Shown: positions 53,423 to 63,188, counted from the first letter of the stretch. The stretch is 64,000 nucleotides of DNA from Pyrinomonadaceae bacterium (GCA_026129865.1 JAHCHG010000010.1:1-64000), one strand, 5' to 3'. Made by a program: numbers and translations. The notes: generated from the sequence alone by a model not told the origin.

Positions 53423-53809
53423 ATAACAGGAGCGATTTAATTCGGAAGAAATGCTCAGTTCGACGGGGAATGCTGTTAATTTAACGAAAGTCTTTATTAA
53501 TTTCAAAAGAGACATGCAGCCGCAAAATCTTAATTGATCAACTTGGATTGCTCTTTTGACGAACCGATAAGCATCGGTGAACATTACGACAGACCAAAAT
53601 GCAGTTAATTTGAAAATAAACGTTAATATCCTGATCGGCGCCTCGGATGCGCCCTTTTATTATCCGGCGGTGATCTTTCTGAAGGACGATCCGCCGGCAC
53701 TTACGGTGGGGACGTCAAGTCGTGAAGCGATCGACTCGTCCTCGCAGAGTTAGTTGGAATCAGGTGTGCGCAGTGCCGATTGCGTTATTAGAGGAAATAA
53801 GGTTCACAT
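53423..53809. other. 387-bp intergenic region
   Basis: No coding frame with a ribosome site is seen. It holds a GGCGC/GCGCC hairpin near 53637 followed by CTTTTATT (a possible terminator) and a CCGGCGG/CCGCCGG inverted repeat near 53663-53700. The base composition becomes GC-rich here and stays so through the aconitase gene, so the region contains the boundary of a differently composed segment. Confidence 0.45.
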
Positions 53810-56521
53810 ATGCATAACGATCCACTGAATATCACAACGATCCTGGAAACGAATTCGGGATCTCTTAAATACGCAAGCCTTGCTAAACTCGCAGACAGGA
53901 CAGGTAAAGACGTCTCGCGATTACCGCATACGGTCAAAATTCTGTTAGAAAACATCGCCCGAAGAGCAGGCAGCAGGGACGTTTCAGAAAAAGACGTTGA
54001 AGCGCTTGCAAGTTTTCCCCACGGTGGAGACGCATCGCTGGCTTTTATGCCTGCTCGGGTCTTGATGCAGGATTTCACCGGCGTCCCGGCTGTAGTTGAT
54101 CTCGCAGCAATGCGGAGCGCTTTGACTCGGTCGGGCGGCGATCCGAAGAGAGTTAATCCTTTTGTTCCGGTCGATCTCGTTATCGATCACTCGGTGCAGG
54201 TCGATCGATTCGGCAGCCCTGATGCCTACGACGCCAATCTGGAATGGGAATACCGACGCAATCGCGAACGTTACGCGCTGCTCAATTGGGCGCAGCAGGC
54301 GTTCGACGAGTTCCGCGTGGTACCGCCCGGTATGGGAATCTGTCACCAAGTTAATCTCGAACACCTTGGAAAAGTGGTCAAGAACCGCAATGGCTGGGCG
54401 TTCCCGGACACACTGGTCGGTACTGATTCTCACACGCCGATGATCAATGGTCTGGGTGTTCTTGGATGGGGTGTCGGCGGTATAGAAGCCGAAGCTGCGA
54501 TGCTCGGGCAGCCTATGTTTTTGCCTAAGCCTATCGTCGTAGGTGTCAGAGCGAGTGGGACGCTGCCTCCCGGCACGACCGCCACTGATCTAGTTCTTAC
54601 CCTGGCGCAGATTCTTCGGGCACATGGGGTTGTAGGCAAGTTCGTCGAATTCTTCGGTTCGGGTTTAGGCAGCCTGAGTATTGCCGACCGTGCAACGTTA
54701 TCCAACATGTCGCCCGAATTTGGCGCCACCGCAACGCTGTTTCCTGTCGATGCGAATACATTGAAATACCTGCAGCTGACCGGACGTGGCGACAATGTTG
54801 ATCTGGTCGAGCGTTATACAAAAGCGCAGGGGCTCTTCCGAACAGATACAGACCCCGAGCCGCGTTTTGATGAAACTCTCGATCTCGATCTCAACTCGGT
54901 CGAACCAAGTGTTGCAGGTCCCAAGCGCCCGCAGGACCGGGTCGGGCTCTCAGGTGTCAGGGAGTCATTTAATCTCGGGGCATCCGGCGAGGTGAAGGCT
55001 GAAGAAATTGCGCGGCTCGTCGCCGAAAGCTCAAGCGCGGCGGGCGATTTTCTCAGGGCTGATCCGGAACCGCTGGAGGAGCCAAGCGCAGCCAGCCGCG
55101 TCACTCACGGTTCGGTCGTCATCGCTGCGATCACAAGCTGCACGAATACGTCCAACCCGTCGGTCATGCTCGCCGCCGGACTCATCGCCAAAAATGCGGT
55201 CAAAGCAGGGCTGCGTTGCAAGCCGTGGGTGAAGACCTCGCTGGCTCCGGGCTCACGCGTTGTGACCCAATACCTGGATAAAGCCGGTCTTACTCCGTAT
55301 CTCAATAAGTTGGGATTTGATCTCGTAGGTTACGGCTGCACGACTTGTATCGGAAACTCCGGTCCGTTACCTAAAGAGGTCGCCGAAGTTGTCGATGAAA
55401 AAGATCTGTCGGTCGTCGCTGTGCTGTCTGGTAATCGAAATTATGAAGGACGGATCCATTCCCAGGTGAAAGCAAGCTATCTGGCGTCTCCGCCGTTGTG
55501 CATTGCGTACGCACTCGCCGGGACTGTGCTAAACGATCTGAGCGTCGACTCTTTGGGAAAAGGACACGACGGACAGCCGGTTTACCTGAAGGATATTATG
55601 CCGACTGCCGAAGAGATCGAAACACTCGTCGCCTCGTCTGTAAAAGCGGAGCAATTCGACCTGGAGTACGGTCGCATCTTTGACGGCGACGAAAAATGGA
55701 AGAGTATGCCCGCGCCGAAAGGAACTCTGTTTGATTGGGTAGCTGATTCTACCTACGTTCGTGAGCCGCCGTTTTTTATCGATTTCCCCGACGCGCCCGC
55801 AGAGCCTGCAAATATCGAACGTGCGCGCGCGCTTGCCGTACTCGGCGACTCTGTGACAACGGATCACATCTCGCCAGCCGGAGCGATTGCTGTCGAATCC
55901 AGCGCCGGACAATATCTCCTCGGAAATGGAGTGCCGAGGGCGGAGTTTAACAGTTATGGTTCACGTCGAGGCAACCACGAAGTCATGATGCGCGGCACAT
56001 TCGGAAATCCACGTTTGCGCAATCAGATGGTGCCGGACACCGTCGGTCCCTGGACCTTGCATCTTCCGAGCGGTGAGAAAATGAGTATCTACGACGCTGC
56101 CATGCGCTACATTGGCGAAAACACGCCATTGATCGTCATCGCAGGACGCGAGTACGGCGCGGGCAGTTCACGCGACTGGGCTGCCAAGGGTGCTTCTTTG
56201 CTCGGCATTAAGGCGATTATTGCGGAGAGTTACGAGCGGATCCACCGCAGCAATCTTGTCTGCATGGGCGTTTTGCCCCTGCAGTTCAACGCCGGAGATT
56301 CGGCGAAGTCGCTCGGGTTAACCGGGTCGGAGGTTTTTACGGTCACGGGAATTGATTCCGGCATCGAGCCGCGCCAAAGCGCAACGGTTACGGCGATCCG
56401 GGAGGACGGATCGCAGATGACCTTCGAAACGGTAGTAAGGGTCGATGCGCCGGCAGAAGTCGAATATTTCCGCCACGGCGGCATCCTGCAGATGGTTCAG
56501 CGCCAATTGTTGGCAAGCTAG
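53810..56521 (+). CDS. acnA: Aconitate hydratase A
   Basis: 903 residues, full length for AcnA/IRP1-type aconitases. Fe-S cluster cysteines in SCTNTSNPS and GCTTCIGNSG, substrate motifs GTDSHTPMINGLGVLGWGVGG, GDSVTTDHISPAG and GREYGAGSSRDWAAKG. It turns citrate into isocitrate in the TCA cycle. The GC content is visibly higher than in the genes at 35-53 kb. It is followed 2 bp later by an MFS permease gene, an unusual partner for a TCA enzyme. Confidence 0.95.
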   Translation: MHNDPLNITTILETNSGSLKYASLAKLADRTGKDVSRLPHTVKILLENIARRAGSRDVSEKDVEALASFPHGGDASLAFMPARVLMQDFTGVPAVVDLAAMRSALTRSGGDPKRVNPFVPVDLVIDHSVQVDRFGSPDAYDANLEWEYRRNRERYALLNWAQQAFDEFRVVPPGMGICHQVNLEHLGKVVKNRNGWAFPDTLVGTDSHTPMINGLGVLGWGVGGIEAEAAMLGQPMFLPKPIVVGVRASGTLPPGTTATDLVLTLAQILRAHGVVGKFVEFFGSGLGSLSIADRATLSNMSPEFGATATLFPVDANTLKYLQLTGRGDNVDLVERYTKAQGLFRTDTDPEPRFDETLDLDLNSVEPSVAGPKRPQDRVGLSGVRESFNLGASGEVKAEEIARLVAESSSAAGDFLRADPEPLEEPSAASRVTHGSVVIAAITSCTNTSNPSVMLAAGLIAKNAVKAGLRCKPWVKTSLAPGSRVVTQYLDKAGLTPYLNKLGFDLVGYGCTTCIGNSGPLPKEVAEVVDEKDLSVVAVLSGNRNYEGRIHSQVKASYLASPPLCIAYALAGTVLNDLSVDSLGKGHDGQPVYLKDIMPTAEEIETLVASSVKAEQFDLEYGRIFDGDEKWKSMPAPKGTLFDWVADSTYVREPPFFIDFPDAPAEPANIERARALAVLGDSVTTDHISPAGAIAVESSAGQYLLGNGVPRAEFNSYGSRRGNHEVMMRGTFGNPRLRNQMVPDTVGPWTLHLPSGEKMSIYDAAMRYIGENTPLIVIAGREYGAGSSRDWAAKGASLLGIKAIIAESYERIHRSNLVCMGVLPLQFNAGDSAKSLGLTGSEVFTVTGIDSGIEPRQSATVTAIREDGSQMTFETVVRVDAPAEVEYFRHGGILQMVQRQLLAS

Positions 56522-56523
56522 CG

Positions 56524-57846
56524 ATGACCAAACTAAGAGTACGTGAGGAATTGCGGTTTGATGAAGACGAGTTGCTGCAATTCTGCCGCGATCTTCCTGA
56601 AACTGCGTGCCGTGAGCAGCCTCACAACTACATACCGCATGTCGTCTCGCTGAGTCTGACAAGACTCGGCGAAGGACTTGCCGATACAAAACTCGTACTC
56701 GCCTGGCTGCTCGATGCGATCGGCGGACCAACATGGGCGATCGGACTGCTGGTACCCATCCGCGAATCACTCGCAATGTTGCCGCAGCTTCTGATCTCAG
56801 CACGAATTCGAGCACTCAGCGTAAGAAAACCCGTATACGTTGTCGGCTGTATAATCCAGGGTTTAGCAATTGTCGGATTTGGGCTGGTTGGACTGACGCT
56901 TAAAGGAATAATAGCCGGGGTGATAGCGCTTGCGTTGATAACGGCGTTTGCTCTCGGGCGGAGTCTTTGCTCAATTAGCCATAAGGATGTGCTGGCGAAA
57001 ACTGTGGATATCGGACGGCGCGGATCGGTTAGCGGCATCGCCGGTAGTGTTGCCGCCGTTACGACGCTTCTCCTCGCGATAGGTTATGCTTCGGGCTGGA
57101 TCCCGCTTACCGTGCCGGTTGTTGCGAGCGTCGTGATAATCGGCGGTTCGATCTGGTTTCTTGCCGCGCTGGTTTTTAATTCGATTGAGGAATTTCCCGG
57201 GGCAACGGAAGGCGGTGTGGACGGTTTTTCTGCGGTCGTTGCACAGTTTTCGCTGCTGCGAAGTGACCAAGAGCTTTGCTGGCTCATAGCGACCCGCACC
57301 TTGCTTTTATCAACAGCGCTCGCCCCGCCATTTTACATTGCGCTTAGCGGCGACTATTCGACCAGCGGACTCGGCTCGCTCGGGCTTTTCATGATGGCGT
57401 CGGCGACCGCGGGAATGGTCAGTTCGTATGTCTGGGGCAGACTGGCGGATCGATCGAGTCGGCGGGTGCTGATGTTCGCGCCTGCGCTGGCGGCAATGAC
57501 AAATTCCGCAGCCGCCGTATTGGCACTCGCATATCCCGAAAAACTTATATTCGCGCCGATCCTCCCAATGCTTTTGTTCGTCCTAACAGTCGCGCACCAG
57601 GGGGTTCGACTTGGACGTTCCGTCCACATTATCGACATGGCAGAATTACATAATCGCGCTGCTTACACGGCATTAAGCAATTCGATCGTGGGCGTGATTC
57701 TTATGGCAGGCGGTGTGTTTGGGCTCATCGCCCGGTGGTTCGGACTTGGCGTGTTGCTGGCGGTCTTTGCTTTGATGGGAGTTCTGGCAATTTTCGCTGC
57801 CGCGCGACTAAGAGAGGTCCAGGAGGTGGACGACGGGCAAAGTTAA
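56524..57846 (+). CDS. MFS-type permease linked to aconitase
   Basis: 440 residues. An N-terminal 35-residue hydrophilic segment (LRFDEDELLQFCRDLPE) and then eleven or twelve helices of an MFS transporter, with SYVWGRLADRSSRRVLM as the loop between halves. The start is 2 bp after acnA, so they form an operon. A citrate- or tricarboxylate-related substrate is possible because of the neighbour, but nothing in the sequence proves it. Confidence 0.8.
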   Translation: MTKLRVREELRFDEDELLQFCRDLPETACREQPHNYIPHVVSLSLTRLGEGLADTKLVLAWLLDAIGGPTWAIGLLVPIRESLAMLPQLLISARIRALSVRKPVYVVGCIIQGLAIVGFGLVGLTLKGIIAGVIALALITAFALGRSLCSISHKDVLAKTVDIGRRGSVSGIAGSVAAVTTLLLAIGYASGWIPLTVPVVASVVIIGGSIWFLAALVFNSIEEFPGATEGGVDGFSAVVAQFSLLRSDQELCWLIATRTLLLSTALAPPFYIALSGDYSTSGLGSLGLFMMASATAGMVSSYVWGRLADRSSRRVLMFAPALAAMTNSAAAVLALAYPEKLIFAPILPMLLFVLTVAHQGVRLGRSVHIIDMAELHNRAAYTALSNSIVGVILMAGGVFGLIARWFGLGVLLAVFALMGVLAIFAAARLREVQEVDDGQS

Positions 57847-57990
57847 ACGAGGGAAAAAGGGGACGGAACAGAAAAAACAGAATTTACAAATTAAAAGTGA
57901 ACCATTTTGCAGAAATATTTATAACGCAGACCGCTTATGTTCCGCGGTTCCGGGTCAAAAGACAGAACATCTATAAGTGGTAGTAAATTG

Positions 57991-58064
57991 AAAGTAATGC
58001 TTTGATGAATTGCCGTCTGCTTTAACTGACGGCAATTCATAAATATCTAAAAAAGTATTACTTT
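57991..58064. repeat. Short copy of REP family 1 inside a separate palindrome
   Basis: ATGAATTGCCGTCTGC begins a palindromic core (58005-58040) shared with 13029-13222. The outer arms AAAGTAATGC (57991-58000) and GTATTACTTT (58055-58064) differ from those of the 13-kb copy. Confidence 0.75.
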
Positions 58065-58167
58065 TAGAACATTGGGACATAAATTAACCAGGGTGAATGC
58101 AGATCACCTTTCTTCAAAGTATCTGTAGTCCGTAGAAAACTTGTTGATCATTAAATAGGTAAAAATT

Positions 58168-58725
58168 ATGAAAAATTACAAAATTGCAGTTATCGTCGGG
58201 AGTCTTCGCAAAGAATCCTTTAACCTCAAAACAGCCAAAGCATTAATAGAATTGGCTCCTGAATCGCTATCTTTTGAAATATTAGAGATAGGAAATCTCC
58301 CGATGTTCAATGAAGATCTGGAAGGAACTCCGCCGGACGAATGGGTAAAATTTCGCGAGCAGATTAAGGCTTCGGACGGTCTACTTTTCCTGACACCCGA
58401 ATATAACCGTTCCGTGCCGGGCGTTCTAAAAAATGCCATTGATGTCGGCTCGCGTCCTTACGGACAAAATTCGTGGAACGGAAAACCGGCGGCAATTGTA
58501 AGTGTATCGATCGGAAATATCAGCGGATTTGGAGCCAATCACCACTTGCGTCAATCGTTGGTATTCGTCAATGTTCCCACCATGGCTCAACCGGAAGCCT
58601 ATATCGGAGGAGCAGGTGCTCTTTTCGACGAAAACGGGAAGGTGACTTCGGATTCCACCAGGGAATTCCTTAAAAGCTTTATCGAAGCTTTTGAGAAATG
58701 GGTTCAAACCATTGCGGGGCAGTAA
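58168..58725 (+). CDS. NADPH-dependent FMN reductase
   Basis: 185 residues, flavodoxin-like fold. GSLRKESFNLKTAKAL (phosphate loop), FLTPEYNRSVPGVLKNAIDVGSRPYG (FMN contact) and GISGF-type turn ISGFGANHHLRQSLVF match the NAD(P)H-dependent oxidoreductase group that includes ChrR, azoreductase and quinone reductases. It reduces quinones, azo compounds or chromate with two electrons. It fits the detoxification theme. It is a single gene. Confidence 0.9.
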   Translation: MKNYKIAVIVGSLRKESFNLKTAKALIELAPESLSFEILEIGNLPMFNEDLEGTPPDEWVKFREQIKASDGLLFLTPEYNRSVPGVLKNAIDVGSRPYGQNSWNGKPAAIVSVSIGNISGFGANHHLRQSLVFVNVPTMAQPEAYIGGAGALFDENGKVTSDSTREFLKSFIEAFEKWVQTIAGQ

Positions 58726-59015
58726 CTGCGCGTAAGTGTTCAAAATCCATAAATGGAAAAAGGATGCGTTACCGGTTTACATCGGTACTCGATCCATCGC
58801 CGGATAATATAAGACCGAGTTTCCGGTTCCGAATGTTGAAACTGTTCTGCAAAAGGAAGATACCGAAAGATTTGCGGCGGTCGGAAACTCGGGTTCTCGA
58901 TCTACTGTGAAATTGGTCGGAGTGGAAAACTTCGCCAATTCACAGTAATCGAAGGATTTGTCCTAATGCTAAAGCAGCGGTTGAACTCCTCCAGAACTTA
59001 AACATATTTGGAAAT

Positions 59016-59291
59016 TTACGCATGAACCTCAGAATCCATTAACAGCTTTCCCTCGCCGTATTCGTCGCGGAGGTAAAGGTAACTCAGCGCGAGTTCTTCA
59101 TCCTTCATCCTGTCGCTCAAATCCGTATCACGCGGCGGCAGACGGTTGGCGTTCCGGCGAAGCGACCAGCGTAAGAATTGCCGTATCGATTGACCGGGAT
59201 GCGGATAATCTTTCGCATCCGATTCCATCGCGCGAACAATTTCGAGCGCGTCTGCACCATAATAATCTCGTTTTTTGGTCCGAAAAATCAT
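59016..59291 (-). CDS. Small conserved hypothetical protein
   Basis: 91 residues, helical and charged, e.g. DYYGADALEIVRAMESDAKDY, then RQFLRWSLRR and LSDRMKDEELALSYLYLRDEYGEG. No family name is recognised. It is encoded just downstream of the nucleotidyltransferase-like gene (about 40 bp apart) on the same strand, so it is probably the last gene of that transcript. Confidence 0.55.
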   Translation of the reverse strand: MIFRTKKRDYYGADALEIVRAMESDAKDYPHPGQSIRQFLRWSLRRNANRLPPRDTDLSDRMKDEELALSYLYLRDEYGEGKLLMDSEVHA

Positions 59292-59334
59292 TTCTCACCT
59301 TTTGTTAGAATTTACCGGCAATGATGGTCGTAAC

Positions 59335-60327
59335 TTATGCTCCGACCTGTGCCGTGAAATATTTGGGCGGGGAACCAATGACCGTGTCCGCTAGCTGTGC
59401 TGAGGACTTCGGCTTGATCCCGACCGCCTTTTTGAGAAGCGCCGGCACGGGTACAACCAAAAGTTTTTCGGCGCTTTTCTCCAAAACGTCCCGCGAAAAA
59501 TCGGTGTAAGCGTATTGCGAATAATATGCTGCCCGCACCGATCTTTGTTCGCTGACCGTCCCGATCCGTTCTGCCGCCAGGCTGAAATTGTCATAAATCT
59601 CAGGCGCGGCATTGCGGATCTTTCTCAAAAAAGTCGCTGCCGATCCGGTCATAACCGAACTGTTTAAAAGCGCTCCGTCCTTGAACTGTCTCTTCGCCCG
59701 ATTCCGATCGGTCAAAAAGCGGCGCACGCGCCAAACATCAAGAATTTTATCGACGGGCGCGGACGAATCAGCTTCGATCCATTCACCTTCGTTAAGAGTG
59801 TTATCCGGCTTGATGCCGATCAGGATCAAGTTCGGATCTTGGCGAACAAACGCGGCGGCAGATCGGACTCGATACATCAATTCCTCAGGATTCGGAGGAT
59901 TAAAATCGGCGGGGAAGAATGTCAGAATTGCCGAAGGATTTGTCATTGCCAGCCGCAATACCGCGTAAAAGACAGCCAGCGTCGTTCCAAGGTCTTCCGG
60001 CTGAACTATTAGATTTTCTTGCGGCACATCCGCCAAAACTTCCTCGTAATAAGGTTTGTGCGGCTCGCTTACGACGAACATCGTATCTTTCGGCTCGAAC
60101 GCTCGTGCGATCTGCTTTCGCGCCTGATCTATCGTTATCTCGCCCCCGGCATTATGTGAAAAATGCGCCGGACGCCGGTTGATAAGATCAGCGGGAAAAG
60201 GTCCAATTCCGGGAAATCCGTTTCCCCCGGCTAATACGATCGCCTTACAATTTTTCATTACCTCGGATCTCGAGGCGTCGCTCAAATTTCCCGGTATTAC
60301 GAAAGGCTTATTATTCTTTGACATCAT
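59335..60327 (-). CDS. Degenerate mannose-1-phosphate guanylyltransferase-like protein
   Basis: 330 residues that follow the nucleotidyltransferase fold: IVLAGGNGFPGIGPFP, a later IVQPEDLGTTLAVFYAVLRLA and LTFFPADF, and a left-out loop before VDKILDVWRVRRF. Normal enzymes have G-G-x-G-T-R-L/M and a conserved KP..(F/L) after it; here the Arg and the Lys are missing at these places. The protein may bind but not transfer, or use another nucleotide. I cannot tell. The ORF is intact, so it is not a pseudogene. Confidence 0.6.
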   Translation of the reverse strand: MMSKNNKPFVIPGNLSDASRSEVMKNCKAIVLAGGNGFPGIGPFPADLINRRPAHFSHNAGGEITIDQARKQIARAFEPKDTMFVVSEPHKPYYEEVLADVPQENLIVQPEDLGTTLAVFYAVLRLAMTNPSAILTFFPADFNPPNPEELMYRVRSAAAFVRQDPNLILIGIKPDNTLNEGEWIEADSSAPVDKILDVWRVRRFLTDRNRAKRQFKDGALLNSSVMTGSAATFLRKIRNAAPEIYDNFSLAAERIGTVSEQRSVRAAYYSQYAYTDFSRDVLEKSAEKLLVVPVPALLKKAVGIKPKSSAQLADTVIGSPPKYFTAQVGA

Positions 60328-60541
60328 ATCTTTGAAACCTCAAATTACTCGCTGTTTGATTGAATGCAACTATTTAGAGTTCCCGCAATCAGTCTTTATC
60401 ATAGTAAAGTCGCCATTTGCCGCGCGAGAGTATTAACACCCTTAAGTTACAGGTGTTTACTCTTATGAACGGGGAATTCCAGTTTGATATACTCCGGGTG
60501 AAAGCAGGCGTTTTTATAGGAAGTCTGTAATATATTAAAAA

Positions 60542-61477
60542 ATGTCAAAAAATAAGGATGAACGTTTGAACCGGTTAAGAGCAGCCGCGGACAAATTCGG
60601 TGAGAGAGATTTTTCCACCCGAATCGAGGTCGAAGAAGCGGATGAACTCGGTGCGGTCGAAGCGAGTTTTAACCGAATGGCGGAACGTCTCGAAAAACGT
60701 GCGATGCGGTTTCAGGAAATTGACCGCGTAAAATCGGATTTTGTCAGCAGCGTGTCGCACGAACTTCGCACCCCTCTGACGACCATTAAGGCTCTGACCA
60801 GACTTTTGATGCGCGGCGAGATAACGGAGGAAAAACGGCGCGAATATCTCGAAACGATCTCGGTCGAATGCGACCGGCAGATTGATCTGGTTTTGAATCT
60901 GCTCGATCTGTCGCGCATCGAAGGCGGCGTTTACCGCCTCAACTTTGAGCGCGTCGAACCGCTCGAAGCTATCGAATCATGCGTTAAATCCGAAATGACC
61001 GCCGCCGAAAAACGCCGCCACACATTACGCATCGAGCCGTTCGCCGAAGTTCCGCCAATTTGTGCCGATCCCAAAGCTCTTCGGCGCGTCCTCAGCAATC
61101 TAATAGAAAATTCTATAAAATACACGCCTGACGGCGGTTTGATCTCGCTTTCGGCACAGCTTGGTGAAGATAATTTCGTCCTGATCAGCGTAACGGATAA
61201 CGGACGCGGAATTCCGCCTGAAGATCTGCCTGTATTGTTTAATAAATTTCATCGCGGAAAACCGGTCAGAGCAGATTCGACAACCAATGAAGATTTTTTA
61301 GAAGATGCGGATGTTTCCGGCGTCGGATTGGGGCTTTATATGGGAAAATATGTTATCGAACGGATGGGCGGACGCATCACGGTCGAAACCGAAGTCGGGA
61401 AGGGAAGCCGTTTCGATCTGCATCTGCCGATCTGGAAAGAGTCCGAATGCGGAAATAATTTAAGCGAGGAGAAATAA
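60542..61477 (+). CDS. Histidine kinase without its sensor half
   Basis: 311 residues. It begins directly with a HAMP-like segment (ADKFGERDFSTRIEVEEADELGAVEASFNRMAERL), then HisKA (VSSVSHELRTPLTTIKAL) and HATPase (NSIKYTPDGG, DNGRGI, GVGLGLYMGK). Kinases of this type usually have two membrane helices and a periplasmic sensor before HAMP; none is encoded upstream, where stops close the frame. It may be a truncated kinase or one that senses through a partner. It is 5 bp upstream of its response regulator. Confidence 0.85.
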   Translation: MSKNKDERLNRLRAAADKFGERDFSTRIEVEEADELGAVEASFNRMAERLEKRAMRFQEIDRVKSDFVSSVSHELRTPLTTIKALTRLLMRGEITEEKRREYLETISVECDRQIDLVLNLLDLSRIEGGVYRLNFERVEPLEAIESCVKSEMTAAEKRRHTLRIEPFAEVPPICADPKALRRVLSNLIENSIKYTPDGGLISLSAQLGEDNFVLISVTDNGRGIPPEDLPVLFNKFHRGKPVRADSTTNEDFLEDADVSGVGLGLYMGKYVIERMGGRITVETEVGKGSRFDLHLPIWKESECGNNLSEEK

Positions 61478-61482
61478 AAATT

Positions 61483-62109
61483 ATGGCGAAACGATTGCTG
61501 GTCGTTGATGACGATCCCGGTTTATTGCTGGCAGTATCTGAAACTTTGCGGGCGGAAGGTTACGAAGTTAAAACGGCACGACGCGGTGCCGAAGCATTGA
61601 CACAGATCGCCGGCACTATGCCCGATCTGATTATCAGCGATATTCGTATGCCCGGAATGGACGGTTACCAACTCGTCAAAAATCTACGCTCAAATCCCCG
61701 GACAAGGCTTGTACCGATCATTTTCCTAACTGCTAAAGATGAGATCTCCGACCGCATCACAGGCTTTCGCACCGGTGTTGATGCTTATATAACAAAGCCT
61801 TTCGAGCCTGACGAATTAACGGCAATCGTTCAGGCAATCCTCAATCGCATCGAAAGGACACATTCCGATCTGGCTCAGATGTTCGGTAAAAAAGAGGATG
61901 AACCGCGACAATTTATACGCGACGAGGAATTAACAGATGCCGAATGGCGAGTTGCCGAAGAGGTCGCCAAAGGTTTGAGCAACAAGGAGATCGCCGCCGA
62001 ATTGAACTTGAGTTTGCGGACTATCGAAGGACATATCAGCCGCATTCTCGACAAGAAAAGTTTGAATAATCGCGTCGAACTCGCCCTGCAAATCGCCGAA
62101 CGCAAATAG
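61483..62109 (+). CDS. Response regulator with LuxR-type DNA-binding domain
   Basis: 208 residues. Receiver domain (VVDDDPGLL, phospho-Asp in LIISDIRMPGMDGYQ, Lys in TKPFEPDEL) and a C-terminal LuxR/GerE helix-turn-helix (LTDAEWRVAEEVAKGLSNKEIAAELNLSLRTIEGHISRIL). Co-translated with the kinase 5 bp upstream. It is followed by the family 3 REP cluster. Target genes unknown. Confidence 0.92.
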   Translation: MAKRLLVVDDDPGLLLAVSETLRAEGYEVKTARRGAEALTQIAGTMPDLIISDIRMPGMDGYQLVKNLRSNPRTRLVPIIFLTAKDEISDRITGFRTGVDAYITKPFEPDELTAIVQAILNRIERTHSDLAQMFGKKEDEPRQFIRDEELTDAEWRVAEEVAKGLSNKEIAAELNLSLRTIEGHISRILDKKSLNNRVELALQIAERK

Positions 62110-62125
62110 AAGGAATAAAAAGTAT

Positions 62126-62386
62126 CGGAGCGCGGACACTCTTGTCCGCGTCAAAAAGTATCGGAGCGCGGACACTCATGTCCGCATCGGCTGCTAACAG
62201 AACAAGAAGCGAGCAAAAACATCGCGTCTTTCGACAGTAAGAAGCGGACACTCTTGTCCGCGACAAGGAACAAAAAGTATCGGAGCGCTGACACTCATGT
62301 CCGCGTCGGCTGCTAACAGAACGAGAAGCGAGCAAAAATATCGCGTCTTTCGATTGTAACAAGCGGACAAGAGTGTCCGCGCTCCG
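62126..62386. repeat. REP cluster (family 3) with tandem 120-bp units
   Basis: The unit AAAAAGTATCGGAGCG plus GCGGACACTCTTGTCCGC (7-bp arms, 4-nt loop) begins at about 62118, 62155 and 62274. Two units of about 120 bp carry the shared text TCGGCTGCTAACAGAAC and ATCGCGTCTTTCGA. The last REP (62363-62386) is the exact reverse complement of the first (62126-62149), as in REPINs. Confidence 0.85.
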
Positions 62387-62470
62387 TCGCTATTTATCCG
62401 AGTTTAGCCGTATCAATCTGCGGCGGAAAATTTATTAAATTTAAATTTGCCCGATTGCTAAAACTGAACA

Positions 62471-63188
62471 ATGAAAAAGAAAATGAAAGCATTCGTGCGA
62501 ACGAATTCTCAAAATCAAACAATCGAAATGGCGGAACTGCCGATTCCCGAAATCAGCGATAACAAGGTTCTGGTAGAAGTTCGGGCGTTCGGTGTCGGCA
62601 TTCACGACCGTTATTTTATCCCGAATGAGGCGAATTTTCCATACACAATCGGCTCGGAAGCCGCTGGTGTAATTACAAAAACGGGCGATAAAATTTTCCG
62701 CTTTAAAGCCGGAGATCAGGTTATTTTGACAAGGGTTTTGCCGCCGAAAGGCGGCTGTTGGGCGGAATACGTCGCCGTGCCGGAAGATTTGCTGACCCAG
62801 TTGCCAGATAAAATGGATTTTACCGAAGGCGCGGCGATTTCGGTGGCGGGCAAAAAGGCGATCGAAAGTATGCGTGCGCCCGACCTTAAAAAAGGCGATA
62901 CGCTGTTTGTCGCGGACGCGCCGGGCGCTTCTGGTAATTCAAATGGCAGCGCAGAAAGGCATCCGCGTTATCGCGTCCGCCTCGGCGAAAAATCACGAGT
63001 ATATGACGTCGCCCGGCGCGGAAAAAGTGGTTGATTATTCTGTGCGAACTGGAAAGCGCAGGTTAAAGAATGGATGCCGAACGGCATTGACGCCGTGTTT
63101 TGAACAAGCGTTGGACGCGCTGGAAAAAACCGAAACGAGACACGCCAGAGGAAAACTCGCGGTCAAACTTGACGACGTGCAATCCTGA
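62471..63188 (+). pseudogene. Decayed zinc-type alcohol dehydrogenase/quinone oxidoreductase
   Basis: The first frame (MKAFVRTNSQNQTIEMAEL, EVRAFGVGIHDRYFIP, GSEAAGVITKTGDKIFRFKAGDQV) reads to about 62935 as an MDR-type oxidoreductase. It then shifts frame: VIQMAAQKGIRVIASASAKNHEYM and EKVVDYS are in the second frame, and WKAQVKEWMPNGIDAVF in the third near 63045. FEQALDALEKTETRHARGKLAVKL follows at once, so about 70 residues between are deleted. Two frameshifts and one deletion make it non-functional. Confidence 0.8.

Noticed and set aside
58698-58910. 70-codon plus-strand frame after the FMN reductase gene
   Set aside because: It has no ribosome site and begins inside the reductase coding end. 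The region holds only an 11-bp inverted repeat (58815-58825 with 58882-58892).
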